Assembly (NCBI RefSeq): GCF_000429085.1
Contig: NZ_AUBE01000008.1
Location: 248,001-312,000 of the forward strand
Origin: Streptomyces flavidovirens DSM 40150
Lineage (GTDB): Bacteria; Actinomycetota; Actinomycetes; Streptomycetales; Streptomycetaceae
Length of the DNA: 64,000 bases
Direction: 5' to 3'
Below are positions 17,477 through 24,098 of the stretch, one piece after another. The notes beneath the pieces were generated by a model that worked only from the letters and a program-made list of their open reading frames with translations, did no database searches and had not been told where the DNA came from. Each line of letters begins with the position of its first letter. Position 1 is the first letter of the stretch. Both the position numbers and the translations under genes were made by a program.

Positions 17477-18259
17477 TCAGCTCAGCTGCAGGCGGTCGGC
17501 CAGACCAGCGGCGGTGAAGGCGGCCTCCAGTTCCTCGCGGCCCTCGGTGAAGTGCGACCAGCTGTCGAAGTGGACGGGCACCACGCGGCGGGCGCCGAGG
17601 ATCTGGGCGGCCTCGGCGGCCTGGGCGCTGTCCAGGACGATCAGTCCGCCGTCGAAGATTTCGGCGAAGCGGGGCGCGCCGGCGAAGAGGATCGCGGTGT
17701 CGATGGGGGCGAAGCGTTCGGCGATCTCCCTGACGGCGTCGAGGGACGCGTTGTCGCCGCTGACGTAGACCGTGGGCAGGTCCTCGCCGGTCAGGACGAA
17801 GCCGACGACCTGTCCGGAGACCGGTTCGACCTCTTCGCGGGTGCCGGGCCCGTGGATGGCGGGGACGGCGGTCACCGTGAGCGTGCCGCCGCCGGGGCGG
17901 TCCAGCTCGATGGACTCCCAGTCGGCCAGCCCCTTGGCCTTCTGGCCGAGGCGCTCGCCGCCGCCGGTGGTGGTGAGGGTGAGCGGGATGTCGGCGAGCA
18001 GAGCGCGGCCGGCGTTGTCGAGGTTGTCGTCGTGCTCGTCGTGGGAGAGCAGGACGACGTCGACAGGGCCGAGGTCGGCGGGGGTGCCGGTGGAGGGGGC
18101 GGTCTTGGTCAGGGCCGGGGCGCCGGGGGGCGCCGGGTAGGAGCACGGGGCGTCGAAGGTCGGGTCGGTCAGAAAGCGCAGCCCGCCGTACTCGAACAGG
18201 GCCGTGGGGCCGCCGAAGACGCGGACGGGGAACTGCGTGGTCGCAGGGGAAGCAGACAC
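17477..18259 (-). CDS. MBL-fold metallo-hydrolase (UlaG-like), variant metal motif
   Basis: A 260-residue metallo-beta-lactamase-fold protein of the UlaG-like group. The opening strands 'GPTALFEYGGLRFLTDPTF' and later 'VYVSGDNASLD' and 'VVPVHFDSW' are recognisable. The metal motif, normally HxHxDH, reads H73-D-E-H-D-D-N: the second histidine position is glutamate and the last is aspartate. The GTG at 18259 has GAGG five bases upstream, better than the TTG directly before it. It is divergent from the CGNR gene across a repeated operator. A promoter with TTGCCC (18322-18327), 18 bases and TATAGT (18298-18303) can be read on this strand. Confidence 0.8.
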   Translation of the reverse strand: MSASPATTQFPVRVFGGPTALFEYGGLRFLTDPTFDAPCSYPAPPGAPALTKTAPSTGTPADLGPVDVVLLSHDEHDDNLDNAGRALLADIPLTLTTTGGGERLGQKAKGLADWESIELDRPGGGTLTVTAVPAIHGPGTREEVEPVSGQVVGFVLTGEDLPTVYVSGDNASLDAVREIAERFAPIDTAILFAGAPRFAEIFDGGLIVLDSAQAAEAAQILGARRVVPVHFDSWSHFTEGREELEAAFTAAGLADRLQLS

Positions 18260-18266
18260 CAAAACC

Positions 18267-18369
18267 TCACGGATAGATTTGCTTGAACCGTGATGCGACT
18301 ATAAGCAGGCATCACGGATGTGGGCAAGTTCAACCGTGAGTCATGGTTGCGGGCAAGTCGTACCATGAG
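18267..18369. promoter_or_regulatory. Divergent operator with six AACCRTGA/TCACGG half-sites
   Basis: Between the MBL and CGNR genes, related half-sites recur in alternating orientation: TCACGG 18267-18272, AACCGTGA 18286-18293, TCACGG 18312-18317, AACCGTGA 18332-18339, TCATGGTT 18341-18348 and ACCATGA 18362-18368. The pair at 18331-18349 forms a near-perfect 9+1+9 palindrome. They straddle the candidate -10/-35 of the MBL gene, so autoregulation by the neighbouring CGNR protein is a natural reading, but it is inference. Confidence 0.6.
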
Positions 18370-18967
18370 AGGTATGGAAGAGAGCCTCATCACCGAGTCC
18401 GGGCTGCCGCCGGCGCCGGGGGCCGAGCGGCATCCCTCGCTCGCCCTGGTCAACAGCGCCATCGCGCTACCGGGCGGGCACTATGTCGACCAGCTCGGCA
18501 CGCCTGCCGGAGCCGACCAGTGGCTGACGCAGCAAGGCCTCACCCCGGTCGACGCGGGCATGCTCGACATGTGCGCCGCGCAACTGCGCTCCCTGCGGGA
18601 GCAGGTCCGGGCACTGTTCGCGTCCCGTGTCGCGGGGCTCCCCGCCCTGCCCGCCGCCGTCACCGCGATCAACGACACCCTGACCCGCGTTCCCACCGCC
18701 CCGCTGCTGGCCTGGGACGACAAGAGCGGCCCCTACCGCGCCATGCCCCACCCCACCTCGGAGCTCGTCGACCACGCCTTGGCGGCGCTCGCCGCCGATG
18801 CCGCCGACCTCCTCACCGGCCCCGAAGCCGGGCGCCTCACCGCCTGCGCCTCCGCGCCCTGCAACCGCTACCTGCTCCGCCACGGCCGCCGCCACTGGTG
18901 CTCCACCCGCTGCGGCGACCGCGCCCGCGCCGCCCGCGCCTACGCCCGCCGCACCGGACGTGCGTGA
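18365..18967 (+). CDS. CGNR zinc-finger protein (ABATE domain), putative regulator
   Basis: A protein of about 200 residues. The C-terminus carries the treble-clef zinc finger of the CGNR family: 'CASAPCNRYLLRHG' followed by 'HWCSTRCGDRARAARAYAR', with four cysteines as ligands. The N-terminal two thirds is the helical, stress-associated ABATE region, with 'LVNSAIALPGG' near the start. Members are thought to be DNA-binding regulators. The start is uncertain: ATG 18365 or 18374, neither with a good ribosome-binding site. It faces the MBL-fold gene across repeated half-sites that it may bind. Confidence 0.75.
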   Translation: MRGMEESLITESGLPPAPGAERHPSLALVNSAIALPGGHYVDQLGTPAGADQWLTQQGLTPVDAGMLDMCAAQLRSLREQVRALFASRVAGLPALPAAVTAINDTLTRVPTAPLLAWDDKSGPYRAMPHPTSELVDHALAALAADAADLLTGPEAGRLTACASAPCNRYLLRHGRRHWCSTRCGDRARAARAYARRTGRA

Positions 18968-18971
18968 CGCC

Positions 18972-19140
18972 TCAGCCAGACCGGGGCCGGGCTTCGGGGT
19001 GAAACGGATACGCGCATAACTGCGGTTCGGTCGGCCGGATCCCGGCCGCCACCTTGTAGAGCCAGTCCAGGGCGTAGTGGTTGAAGCTGGTCATCGCCCC
19101 CGCGTACACGCGCTCCCGGACCAGCTCGACGAGCCGCTCT
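18972..19140 (-). pseudogene. Remnant of an alpha-L-rhamnosidase C-terminus
   Basis: The minus strand encodes MTSFNHYALDWLYKVAAGI followed by RPTEP (about 19031-19100), ending at a stop near 18972. Alpha-L-rhamnosidases (GH78) have MTSFNHYALGAV.DWLH..AG..P.EP at the same place, so this is a shortened copy of their C-terminal motif with about four residues deleted inside it. The rest of the roughly 900-residue enzyme is absent. The frame continues upstream without recognisable content, and no start is convincing. Confidence 0.6.
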
Positions 19141-19268
19141 CCCGCGGCCGCTTCGCCAGTACAAGGAACTCGCCGCCCGCAGCTCGTCGTTGACGGGCCC
19201 CGGCCGCCTGCGCTGAGCGGACCCGTCACGCGGTCTTGCGGTTTCGAACGACGTTCAGGCGTCGCGGA

Positions 19269-19292
19269 GTTTGGACCCGGCGTCACGGGTTA
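19269..19292 (+). promoter_or_regulatory. SigB-type promoter of the gas-vesicle operon
   Basis: GTTT (19269-19272), 14 bases, then GGGTTA (19287-19292) fits the Streptomyces SigB-family consensus GNNT-N14-16-GGGTAY, apart from the base order at the end of the -10. Transcription would start near 19299, leaving a leader of about 13 bases that still contains the GGAGG at 19302-19306. This also argues against the upstream ATG at 19297 being the gvpO start. Confidence 0.55.
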
Positions 19293-19311
19293 CCCGATGT
19301 CGGAGGCTGCA

Positions 19312-19686
19312 ATGGCAAATACATCTGGTACATCCGGAAAGTCAGATACGTCCGAGGAATCCGAGAACGAGCCGAAAGACAACCAGAGTTCACCGAGCAA
19401 GACACAGAGCAGCAAGACGGAAAGTCTGCCGGGCCCGATGGATGTGCTGCGCGGAGCGCGGGCACAACTGGCGGAGCTCACCGGCATGGAGGCCGAATCG
19501 GTCTCGTCCTTCGAACGCATGGAGGACGACGGCTGGATGTTGCGGATCGAGGTGCTCGAACTGGCCCGGGTCCCCGACACGATGAGCCTTCTCGCGTCGT
19601 ACGAAGTCACCCTCGACGCCTACGGGGCGCTCACCGGCTACCGGCGCGTCCGCCGCTACGAGCGCGGCAGGGCAGACCGTTCATAA
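19312..19686 (+). CDS. gvpO: Gas vesicle protein GvpO
   Basis: A 124-residue protein and the first gene of the gas-vesicle cluster. Residues 1-50 are a Ser/Glu/Lys-rich low-complexity tail. Residues about 50-124 are the GvpO domain, with 'RAQLAELTGMEAESVSSF', 'GWMLRIEVLELARVPD' and the closing 'YRRVRRYER'. GvpO is required for vesicle formation in haloarchaea and is the usual leader gene in Streptomyces. The ATG at 19312 follows GGAGG at five bases. A SigB-type promoter lies directly upstream. Confidence 0.88.
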   Translation: MANTSGTSGKSDTSEESENEPKDNQSSPSKTQSSKTESLPGPMDVLRGARAQLAELTGMEAESVSSFERMEDDGWMLRIEVLELARVPDTMSLLASYEVTLDAYGALTGYRRVRRYERGRADRS

Positions 19687-19722
19687 ACACCCAGACTCCC
19701 ACACTAAGGAGGGCCGGTCGGC

Positions 19723-20154
19723 ATGACCGTAGTCCCGGCACAGCAAGGTGGAGGCGGCGGCGGTACCAGCGGCCTCTACGACGTCCTGGAGCTCGTCCTC
19801 GACCGGGGGCTCGTCATCGACGCATTCGTGCGCGTCTCCCTGGTCGGCATCGAGATCCTCAAGATCGACATCCGGGTCGTGGTGGCGAGCGTCGACACGT
19901 ACCTGCGCTTCGCGGAGGCCTGTAACCGCCTCGACCTCGAAACCGGCGCCAACAAGAGCCCCGGCCTCCCCGAAATCGTCGGCGAGGTCACCGAGTCCGG
20001 CGCCAAGGGCAAGTCCAAGGGGGCGCTGTCCGGCGCCGCCGAGACCATCTCCGACGCGTTCCAGCAGGTCCGCGGCGGCGGTGACGAGCAGTCCGAGTCC
20101 AAGCCGCGCGCCCGGCGCAGCACCACGTCCCGCCGGAAGGAGGAGCAGGAGTGA
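19723..20154 (+). CDS. gvpA: Gas vesicle structural protein GvpA
   Basis: A 143-residue GvpA-family shell protein. The core, residues about 17-68, holds the amphipathic '[21 protein letters not shown]' segment (split here) and the beta strands '[19 protein letters not shown]' that form the ribbed wall. A charged, Lys/Arg-rich C-terminal extension follows from about residue 75, as in other actinobacterial GvpA proteins and unlike the 70-residue cyanobacterial form. AAGGAGG precedes the ATG. The stop overlaps the GTG of gvpF. Confidence 0.88.
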   Translation: MTVVPAQQGGGGGGTSGLYDVLELVLDRGLVIDAFVRVSLVGIEILKIDIRVVVASVDTYLRFAEACNRLDLETGANKSPGLPEIVGEVTESGAKGKSKGALSGAAETISDAFQQVRGGGDEQSESKPRARRSTTSRRKEEQE

Positions 20155-20867
20155 GTACGTACGTCTACGGCATCGCACGCGGCGACCACCCCGAACTGCC
20201 CCAGCCCACGAACGGGGTCGGTGACCCGCCGATGCCCGTACGCGCCCTCAGGACCGGCGAGCTGACCGCCCTGGTGAGCGACGCGCCCCAGGACCTGCGG
20301 CCCAAGCGGCGCGATCTGCTGGCGCACCAGACCGTGCTCGCGGAGGCCGGCGCCGTGGGCGCCGTGCTGCCGATGCGCTTCGGGAGCCTGTCGACCGACG
20401 ACGAGTCGGTACGCACGGTGCTCGCCGAACGCGAGAAGCACTACCTGGAGCGGCTCGACGCACTCGACAAGAAGGTCGAGTACAACGTGAAGGCCTCGCA
20501 CGACGAGGAGGCCGTCCTGCACCAGGTACTCGCGGACGACGCCGAACTGCGGGCGCTCAACGAAGCCAACCGCGCAGCCGGCGGCGGCACGTACGAGCAG
20601 AAGCTGCGGCTCGGTGAACGTGTCGTGGCGGCGGTGCAGCAGCGCGAGAAGCGCGACGGCGAACTGGTGCGCCAGGCCCTGGAGGGGGCGGCGGAAGCCG
20701 TCAGTCCGGGGCCCGAGAGCAGCGGCTGGCTGGCGAACGTCTCCTTCCTCGTCGACCGCGACCACACAGCGGACTTCGTGGAGGCGGTGGACGCGCTGCG
20801 CAAGGAGCACCCCCACCTCGTACTCCAGGTCAACGGCCCGCTGCCGCCCTACAGCTTCGTGGAGTGA
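20151..20867 (+). CDS. gvpF: Gas vesicle protein GvpF
   Basis: A 238-residue GvpL/GvpF-family protein. The opening 'TYVYGIARG' and the '[21 protein letters not shown]' and '[12 protein letters not shown]' ends are hallmarks of the two-domain GvpF fold. GvpF is a minor assembly protein thought to hold GvpA in soluble form before polymerisation. The GTG start overlaps the gvpA stop by four bases, and gvpG begins seven bases after its end. Confidence 0.88.
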   Translation: MSTYVYGIARGDHPELPQPTNGVGDPPMPVRALRTGELTALVSDAPQDLRPKRRDLLAHQTVLAEAGAVGAVLPMRFGSLSTDDESVRTVLAEREKHYLERLDALDKKVEYNVKASHDEEAVLHQVLADDAELRALNEANRAAGGGTYEQKLRLGERVVAAVQQREKRDGELVRQALEGAAEAVSPGPESSGWLANVSFLVDRDHTADFVEAVDALRKEHPHLVLQVNGPLPPYSFVE

Positions 20868-20874
20868 CGCGACG

Positions 20875-21111
20875 ATGGGTCTCCTGGGAGAGCTGCTTCT
20901 CCTGCCGCTGGCCCCTGTCCGCGGCACCTCATGGGTGCTGCGGCAGGTGGTCACGGAGGCAGAACGGCAGTACTACGACCCGTCGGCCATCCAGCGCGAA
21001 CTCGCCGCACTGGAACGGCAATTGCAGGCCGGAGAGATCGACGAGGCCGAATTCGACCGCCGCGAGGACGAACTCCTGGACCGGCTGGAGAAGAGGAACC
21101 CGACGCCATGA
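20875..21111 (+). CDS. gvpG: Gas vesicle protein GvpG
   Basis: A 78-residue small accessory protein. The N-terminal 'MGLLGELLLLPLAPVRGTSW' is hydrophobic, followed by an acidic/basic helical region with 'AIQRELAALERQLQAGEIDE' and 'REDELLDRLE' that is probably coiled-coil. Both parts match the GvpG family. Its TGA overlaps the ATG of the following micro-ORF (ATGA). Confidence 0.85.
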   Translation: MGLLGELLLLPLAPVRGTSWVLRQVVTEAERQYYDPSAIQRELAALERQLQAGEIDEAEFDRREDELLDRLEKRNPTP

Positions 21112-21182
21112 ACGACAAGCCGGCCAATGACCCCGCACAGGGCGTCCTCACCGCGGAAAGCGGAATCCGGGGCCGCCGATGA
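21108..21182 (+). CDS. 24-residue micro-ORF between gvpG and gvpJ
   Basis: A 24-codon frame starting MNDKPANDPAQGVL and ending GIRGRR. Its ATG overlaps the gvpG stop by four bases and its TGA overlaps the gvpJ ATG by four bases. AGAGGAA stands about ten bases before its own start, whereas gvpJ has no good site. The peptide is soluble and has no recognisable domain. It may be a short gas-vesicle accessory peptide, the stub of a longer gene (extra genes between gvpG and gvpJ have been named in Streptomyces, from memory), or simply a device that carries ribosomes to gvpJ. Confidence 0.55.
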   Translation: MNDKPANDPAQGVLTAESGIRGRR

Positions 21183-21517
21183 CGACGCCGAACAGACTTC
21201 CCGACCCGTACGCCGCCAATGGAAGCGCGAATCTCGCCGACATTCTTGAGCGGGTACTGGACAAGGGTGTCGTCATCGCGGGAGACATCAAGATCAATCT
21301 CCTCGACATCGAACTTCTCACCATCAAGCTGCGCCTCGTCGTCGCTTCTGTCGACAAGGCGAAGGAAATGGGCATCGACTGGTGGGAGGACGACCCGTCT
21401 CTCTCCACCGGCGCCCGTCGCCGTGAACTCGCCGAGGAGAACGAGCGGTTGCAGCGGCGCATCGCCGACCTGGAGGCGGCGCCCGCACTCGCAGAGCGCA
21501 AGGACGACGAGGCATGA
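21179..21517 (+). CDS. gvpJ: Gas vesicle protein GvpJ (GvpA family)
   Basis: A 112-residue minor shell protein of the GvpA/J/M group. The GvpA-like core 'LADILERVLDKGVVIAGDIK' and 'LTIKLRLVVASVDKAKEM' spans residues about 19-64, with the 'GIDWW' turn typical of GvpJ. It is followed by an acidic helical tail to residue 112. GvpJ caps or nucleates vesicles. Starts and stops overlap the neighbours by four bases on both sides. Confidence 0.86.
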   Translation: MTTPNRLPDPYAANGSANLADILERVLDKGVVIAGDIKINLLDIELLTIKLRLVVASVDKAKEMGIDWWEDDPSLSTGARRRELAEENERLQRRIADLEAAPALAERKDDEA

Positions 21518-22332
21518 ACGAACTGCGCTACGTGTACGCGGTCACCCGGCCCTTCGACGGCGTCCTCCCCCAGGGTGTGTGCGGCCTCGACGGTGAGCCG
21601 CCCCGGCTGCTGCACCACGGCGACCTCGTCGCCGTGGTCAGCCCGGTACCTGCCGAGGACTTCGCCGAGGCGCCGCTCAAGGCGCACCTGGAGAACCTCG
21701 ACTGGCTCACCGCCACGGCCCGCGTCCACGAGGCCGTCATCGGCGCCATGACCACCGTCACCTGCCCCGTGCCGCTGCGTCTGGCCACGGTGTGCCTGGA
21801 CGACAGCGGCGTACGCAGGCTGCTCGACGCGGGCCACGACCGGTTCGTACAGACACTGGAGCGGCTGGACGGACGGGTCGAGTGGGGCGTCAAGGTGTAT
21901 GCCGATCCCGAACCGGACCCGAGCTCTCAGCCCGCTCCGTCCGGGGCGCCGCAGGCGGCGCCGGCCGCCGCCCCGGCGTCCGGCCGTGACTACCTGCGCC
22001 GGCGCCTCAGCATGCGCCAGGCGCGCGAGAGCGTCTGGGAGCGCGCCGACGCCCTGTCGCGCACGCTCCACGCGGAACTCTCGCAGCGCGCACAGGCCGC
22101 CGCCCTGCACCGCCCGCAGGACTCCCGGCTTTCCGAGGCGCGGGGACAGAACGTCCTGAACGCGGCGTACCTGGTGCCACGGGAGCACAGCGAGGAGTTC
22201 GTGGCGCAGGTCCGCCGGCTCGCGCCGGAGGAACAGGGCGTACGGGTGGAACTCACCGGCCCCTGGGCCCCGTACTCCTTCGCGGGGCAGGCAGGGCAGG
22301 CAGGGCAGGAAGAGGCAGGGGCGGCCCGATGA
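21514..22332 (+). CDS. gvpL: Gas vesicle protein GvpL
   Basis: A 272-residue second member of the GvpL/GvpF family in the operon. 'LRYVYAVTRPFDG' opens it, 'RFVQTLERLDGRVEWGVKVY' marks the end of the first domain, and 'VELTGPWAPYSFAG' closes the second. An Ala/Pro-rich insert sits near residues 132-150. The C-terminal 'AGQAGQAGQEEAGAAR' comes from a short GGGCAGGCA repeat at about 22282-22310. GvpL is proposed to act as a hub for minor Gvp proteins. Confidence 0.86.
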   Translation: MNELRYVYAVTRPFDGVLPQGVCGLDGEPPRLLHHGDLVAVVSPVPAEDFAEAPLKAHLENLDWLTATARVHEAVIGAMTTVTCPVPLRLATVCLDDSGVRRLLDAGHDRFVQTLERLDGRVEWGVKVYADPEPDPSSQPAPSGAPQAAPAAAPASGRDYLRRRLSMRQARESVWERADALSRTLHAELSQRAQAAALHRPQDSRLSEARGQNVLNAAYLVPREHSEEFVAQVRRLAPEEQGVRVELTGPWAPYSFAGQAGQAGQEEAGAAR

Positions 22333-22547
22333 CGGCGCAGCCGGTCACCGGAACGGGCCCCCTCGCCCAGCGCCAGCTTGCCCTCGTGGACCTGCTGGAC
22401 CGGCTGCTGGCCGGCGGAGTCGTGATCACGGGCGACCTGACCCTGCGTATCGCCGACGTCGATCTCGTACGGGTCGACCTCAACGCCCTCATCAGCTCCG
22501 TCAACGTCAACGTGCCGTCCCCGTTCGAGGAGGAGGAGTCCCTGTGA
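22329..22547 (+). CDS. gvpS: Gas vesicle protein GvpS (GvpA family)
   Basis: A 72-residue third GvpA paralogue of the operon, with the core 'LALVDLLDRLLAGGVVITGD' and 'IADVDLVRVDLNALISSVNV', ending in an acidic tail. Its order (after gvpL, before gvpK) and size match the GvpS of actinobacteria. It overlaps both neighbours by four bases. Confidence 0.82.
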   Translation: MTAQPVTGTGPLAQRQLALVDLLDRLLAGGVVITGDLTLRIADVDLVRVDLNALISSVNVNVPSPFEEEESL

Positions 22548-22843
22548 CCACCGAAACCACCGAAGGGCGCCGCCGTGTCGAGCTCGACGCCGACACCGTC
22601 GAACGCGACCTCGTCAAGCTCGTCCTGACGGTCGTGGAGCTGCTGCGCCAGCTGATGGAACGCCAGGCGCTGCGCCGTGTGGAGACCGGGGATCTCAGCG
22701 AGGAGCAGGAGGAGCGGATCGGTATGACACTGATGCTCCTGGAGGACCGGATGGACGTCCTGCGCACCCGGTTCGGTCTCGAACCCGAGGACCTCAATAT
22801 TGACCTGGGCCCCCTGGGACCGCTGCTGCCCAAAGGCGAATAG
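22544..22843 (+). CDS. gvpK: Gas vesicle protein GvpK
   Basis: A 99-residue helical protein of the GvpK family and the last gene of the cluster. 'VERDLVKLVLTVVELLRQLM' followed by 'ERQALRRVETG' and 'LNIDLGPLGPLLP' are family hallmarks. The GTG start overlaps the gvpS stop (GTGA). No gvpN-type AAA ATPase is present in this operon. A compact terminator follows 30 bp after the stop. Confidence 0.87.
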   Translation: MTTETTEGRRRVELDADTVERDLVKLVLTVVELLRQLMERQALRRVETGDLSEEQEERIGMTLMLLEDRMDVLRTRFGLEPEDLNIDLGPLGPLLPKGE

Positions 22844-22873
22844 AGCGAAAGCAAATAATAAGCAAATAAGAAA

Positions 22874-22901
22874 GGGGCGGCGGCCCGAAGGCCGCCGCCC
22901 C
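22874..22901 (+). terminator. Gas-vesicle operon terminator
   Basis: GGGGCGGCGGCC (22874-22885) pairs perfectly with 22890-22901 around a CGAA loop. A-rich sequence precedes it and TTAT follows, so it probably serves both the gvp operon and the convergent small membrane protein gene. Confidence 0.85.
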
Positions 22902-22917
22902 ACTTATCTCGACTTCT

Positions 22918-23088
22918 CTACCACCGGTACCAACGCGACCTGCCTCCCGACGCCGAAGTGCTTCGCATCAGGAACCCGAGGAGCCAGATGACAAGGACCG
23001 CGATGGCGACGTACCAGAGCACCTTCACCGCGAAACCGGCACCGAAGAGAATAAGTGCGAGAAGAAGAACCAGAAGAATAGGAACCAT
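22918..23088 (-). CDS. Small hydrophobic membrane protein
   Basis: A 56-residue protein made almost entirely of two hydrophobic stretches, 'VPILLVLLLALILFGAGFAV' and 'VLWYVAIAVLVIWLLGFLM', ending in a basic, Gly/Ser/Trp tail. This matches a small 'hydrophobic protein' family conserved in streptomycetes, often near stress genes; the function is unknown. AGGAGGTG precedes the ATG at seven bases. It is convergent with the gas-vesicle operon and divergent from the CDF transporter, 68 bp away. Confidence 0.8.
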   Translation of the reverse strand: MVPILLVLLLALILFGAGFAVKVLWYVAIAVLVIWLLGFLMRSTSASGGRSRWYRW

Positions 23089-23156
23089 TGTGTGCACCTC
23101 CTGAGCTCCGAGTGCCCGGAATTTGTCCTCGTACACTGCACACACTGAGAGCTGAT

Positions 23157-24098
23157 GTGACCGGAAAATCCGACCGCAAGACCCGGAACACCGTGCTTGT
23201 GGCACTCGCCGCCAACCTCGTCATCGCCGTCGCCAAGACAGTCGGCGGACTCATATCGGGATCACCCGCCCTGCTCTCCGAGGCCGCGCACTCCGTCGCG
23301 GACAGCGTCAACGAAGTCTTCCTGCTCGCCGCCCTGCGCCGCAGCCGCCGTCCGGCCGACCGGAAACACCCCTTCGGATACGGCAAGGAGCGCTACTTCT
23401 GGTCCCTGCTCGCCGCCGTCGGCATCTTCCTCATGGGCGGCTGCTTCTCCTTCTTCCAGGGCTTCGAAGCCCTCAGCGGGACCGGCGGCAATGAGTCGCA
23501 CACCGGTTACGTCGCCGGGCTCGCCGTCCTCGGCGTCGCCCTGCTCGCCGAGGGCGCGTCCCTGGTCCGAGCCCTCTACCAGGCGCGGCGCCAGCCGGGC
23601 TCCGGTCTCGGCAAGGACCCCGCCCTGCGCACGGTCGTCGCGGAGGACGGCACAGCGGTGGTCGGAGTGCTCCTCGCCGCCGCCGGCATGGGACTCCACA
23701 TGGTGACCGGGGACGCGGTCTACGAGGCCGTCGCGTCGTTCTCCATCGGCCTGCTCCTCGGGTACGTCGCCTACCTGCTCGGCCGGGACGCCCGTGCCCA
23801 GCTCATCGGGGAGGCCGCCGACGCCGAACTGCGCGCGGACATCCGCGCACTCATCGAGGCCCAGCCGGAGATCGACAACGTCGCGGAGCTGCTGACCATG
23901 CAGCTCGGGCTCGACTCGCTGCTGGTGGCGGCCCGTGTCGATCTGATGCCGGGGATGGACAGCGAGGAGGTGGAACTCGTCTGCGTGCGCATCAAGCGGG
24001 CTGTGAAAAAGACCTGGCCGCATGCCGACCAGGTCTTTCTCGATGTCACGGAGGCCCCGTCCGAAGCCGTTACAGAGGTAGCGGACGGTATACGGTGA
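23157..24098 (+). CDS. Cation diffusion facilitator (CDF) family transporter
   Basis: A 313-residue metal-cation/proton antiporter. Six membrane helices lie in residues about 10-215. The metal site 'LSEAAHSVADSVNEVF', with its histidine and aspartate pair, is in helix 2, followed by 'HPFGYGKERYFW' in the loop. The C-terminal cytoplasmic domain of about 90 residues ends the protein. Zinc, iron or manganese efflux is typical of the family. The GTG at 23157 is the first start after GAGAGC. The 3' end overlaps the convergent PAP2/kinase gene by 29 bp. Confidence 0.88.
   Translation: MTGKSDRKTRNTVLVALAANLVIAVAKTVGGLISGSPALLSEAAHSVADSVNEVFLLAALRRSRRPADRKHPFGYGKERYFWSLLAAVGIFLMGGCFSFFQGFEALSGTGGNESHTGYVAGLAVLGVALLAEGASLVRALYQARRQPGSGLGKDPALRTVVAEDGTAVVGVLLAAAGMGLHMVTGDAVYEAVASFSIGLLLGYVAYLLGRDARAQLIGEAADAELRADIRALIEAQPEIDNVAELLTMQLGLDSLLVAARVDLMPGMDSEEVELVCVRIKRAVKKTWPHADQVFLDVTEAPSEAVTEVADGIR

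Noticed and set aside
19297..19311. Upstream ATG of gvpO
   Set aside because: It would lie before or at the predicted transcription start and lacks a ribosome-binding site; ATG 19312 follows GGAGG.
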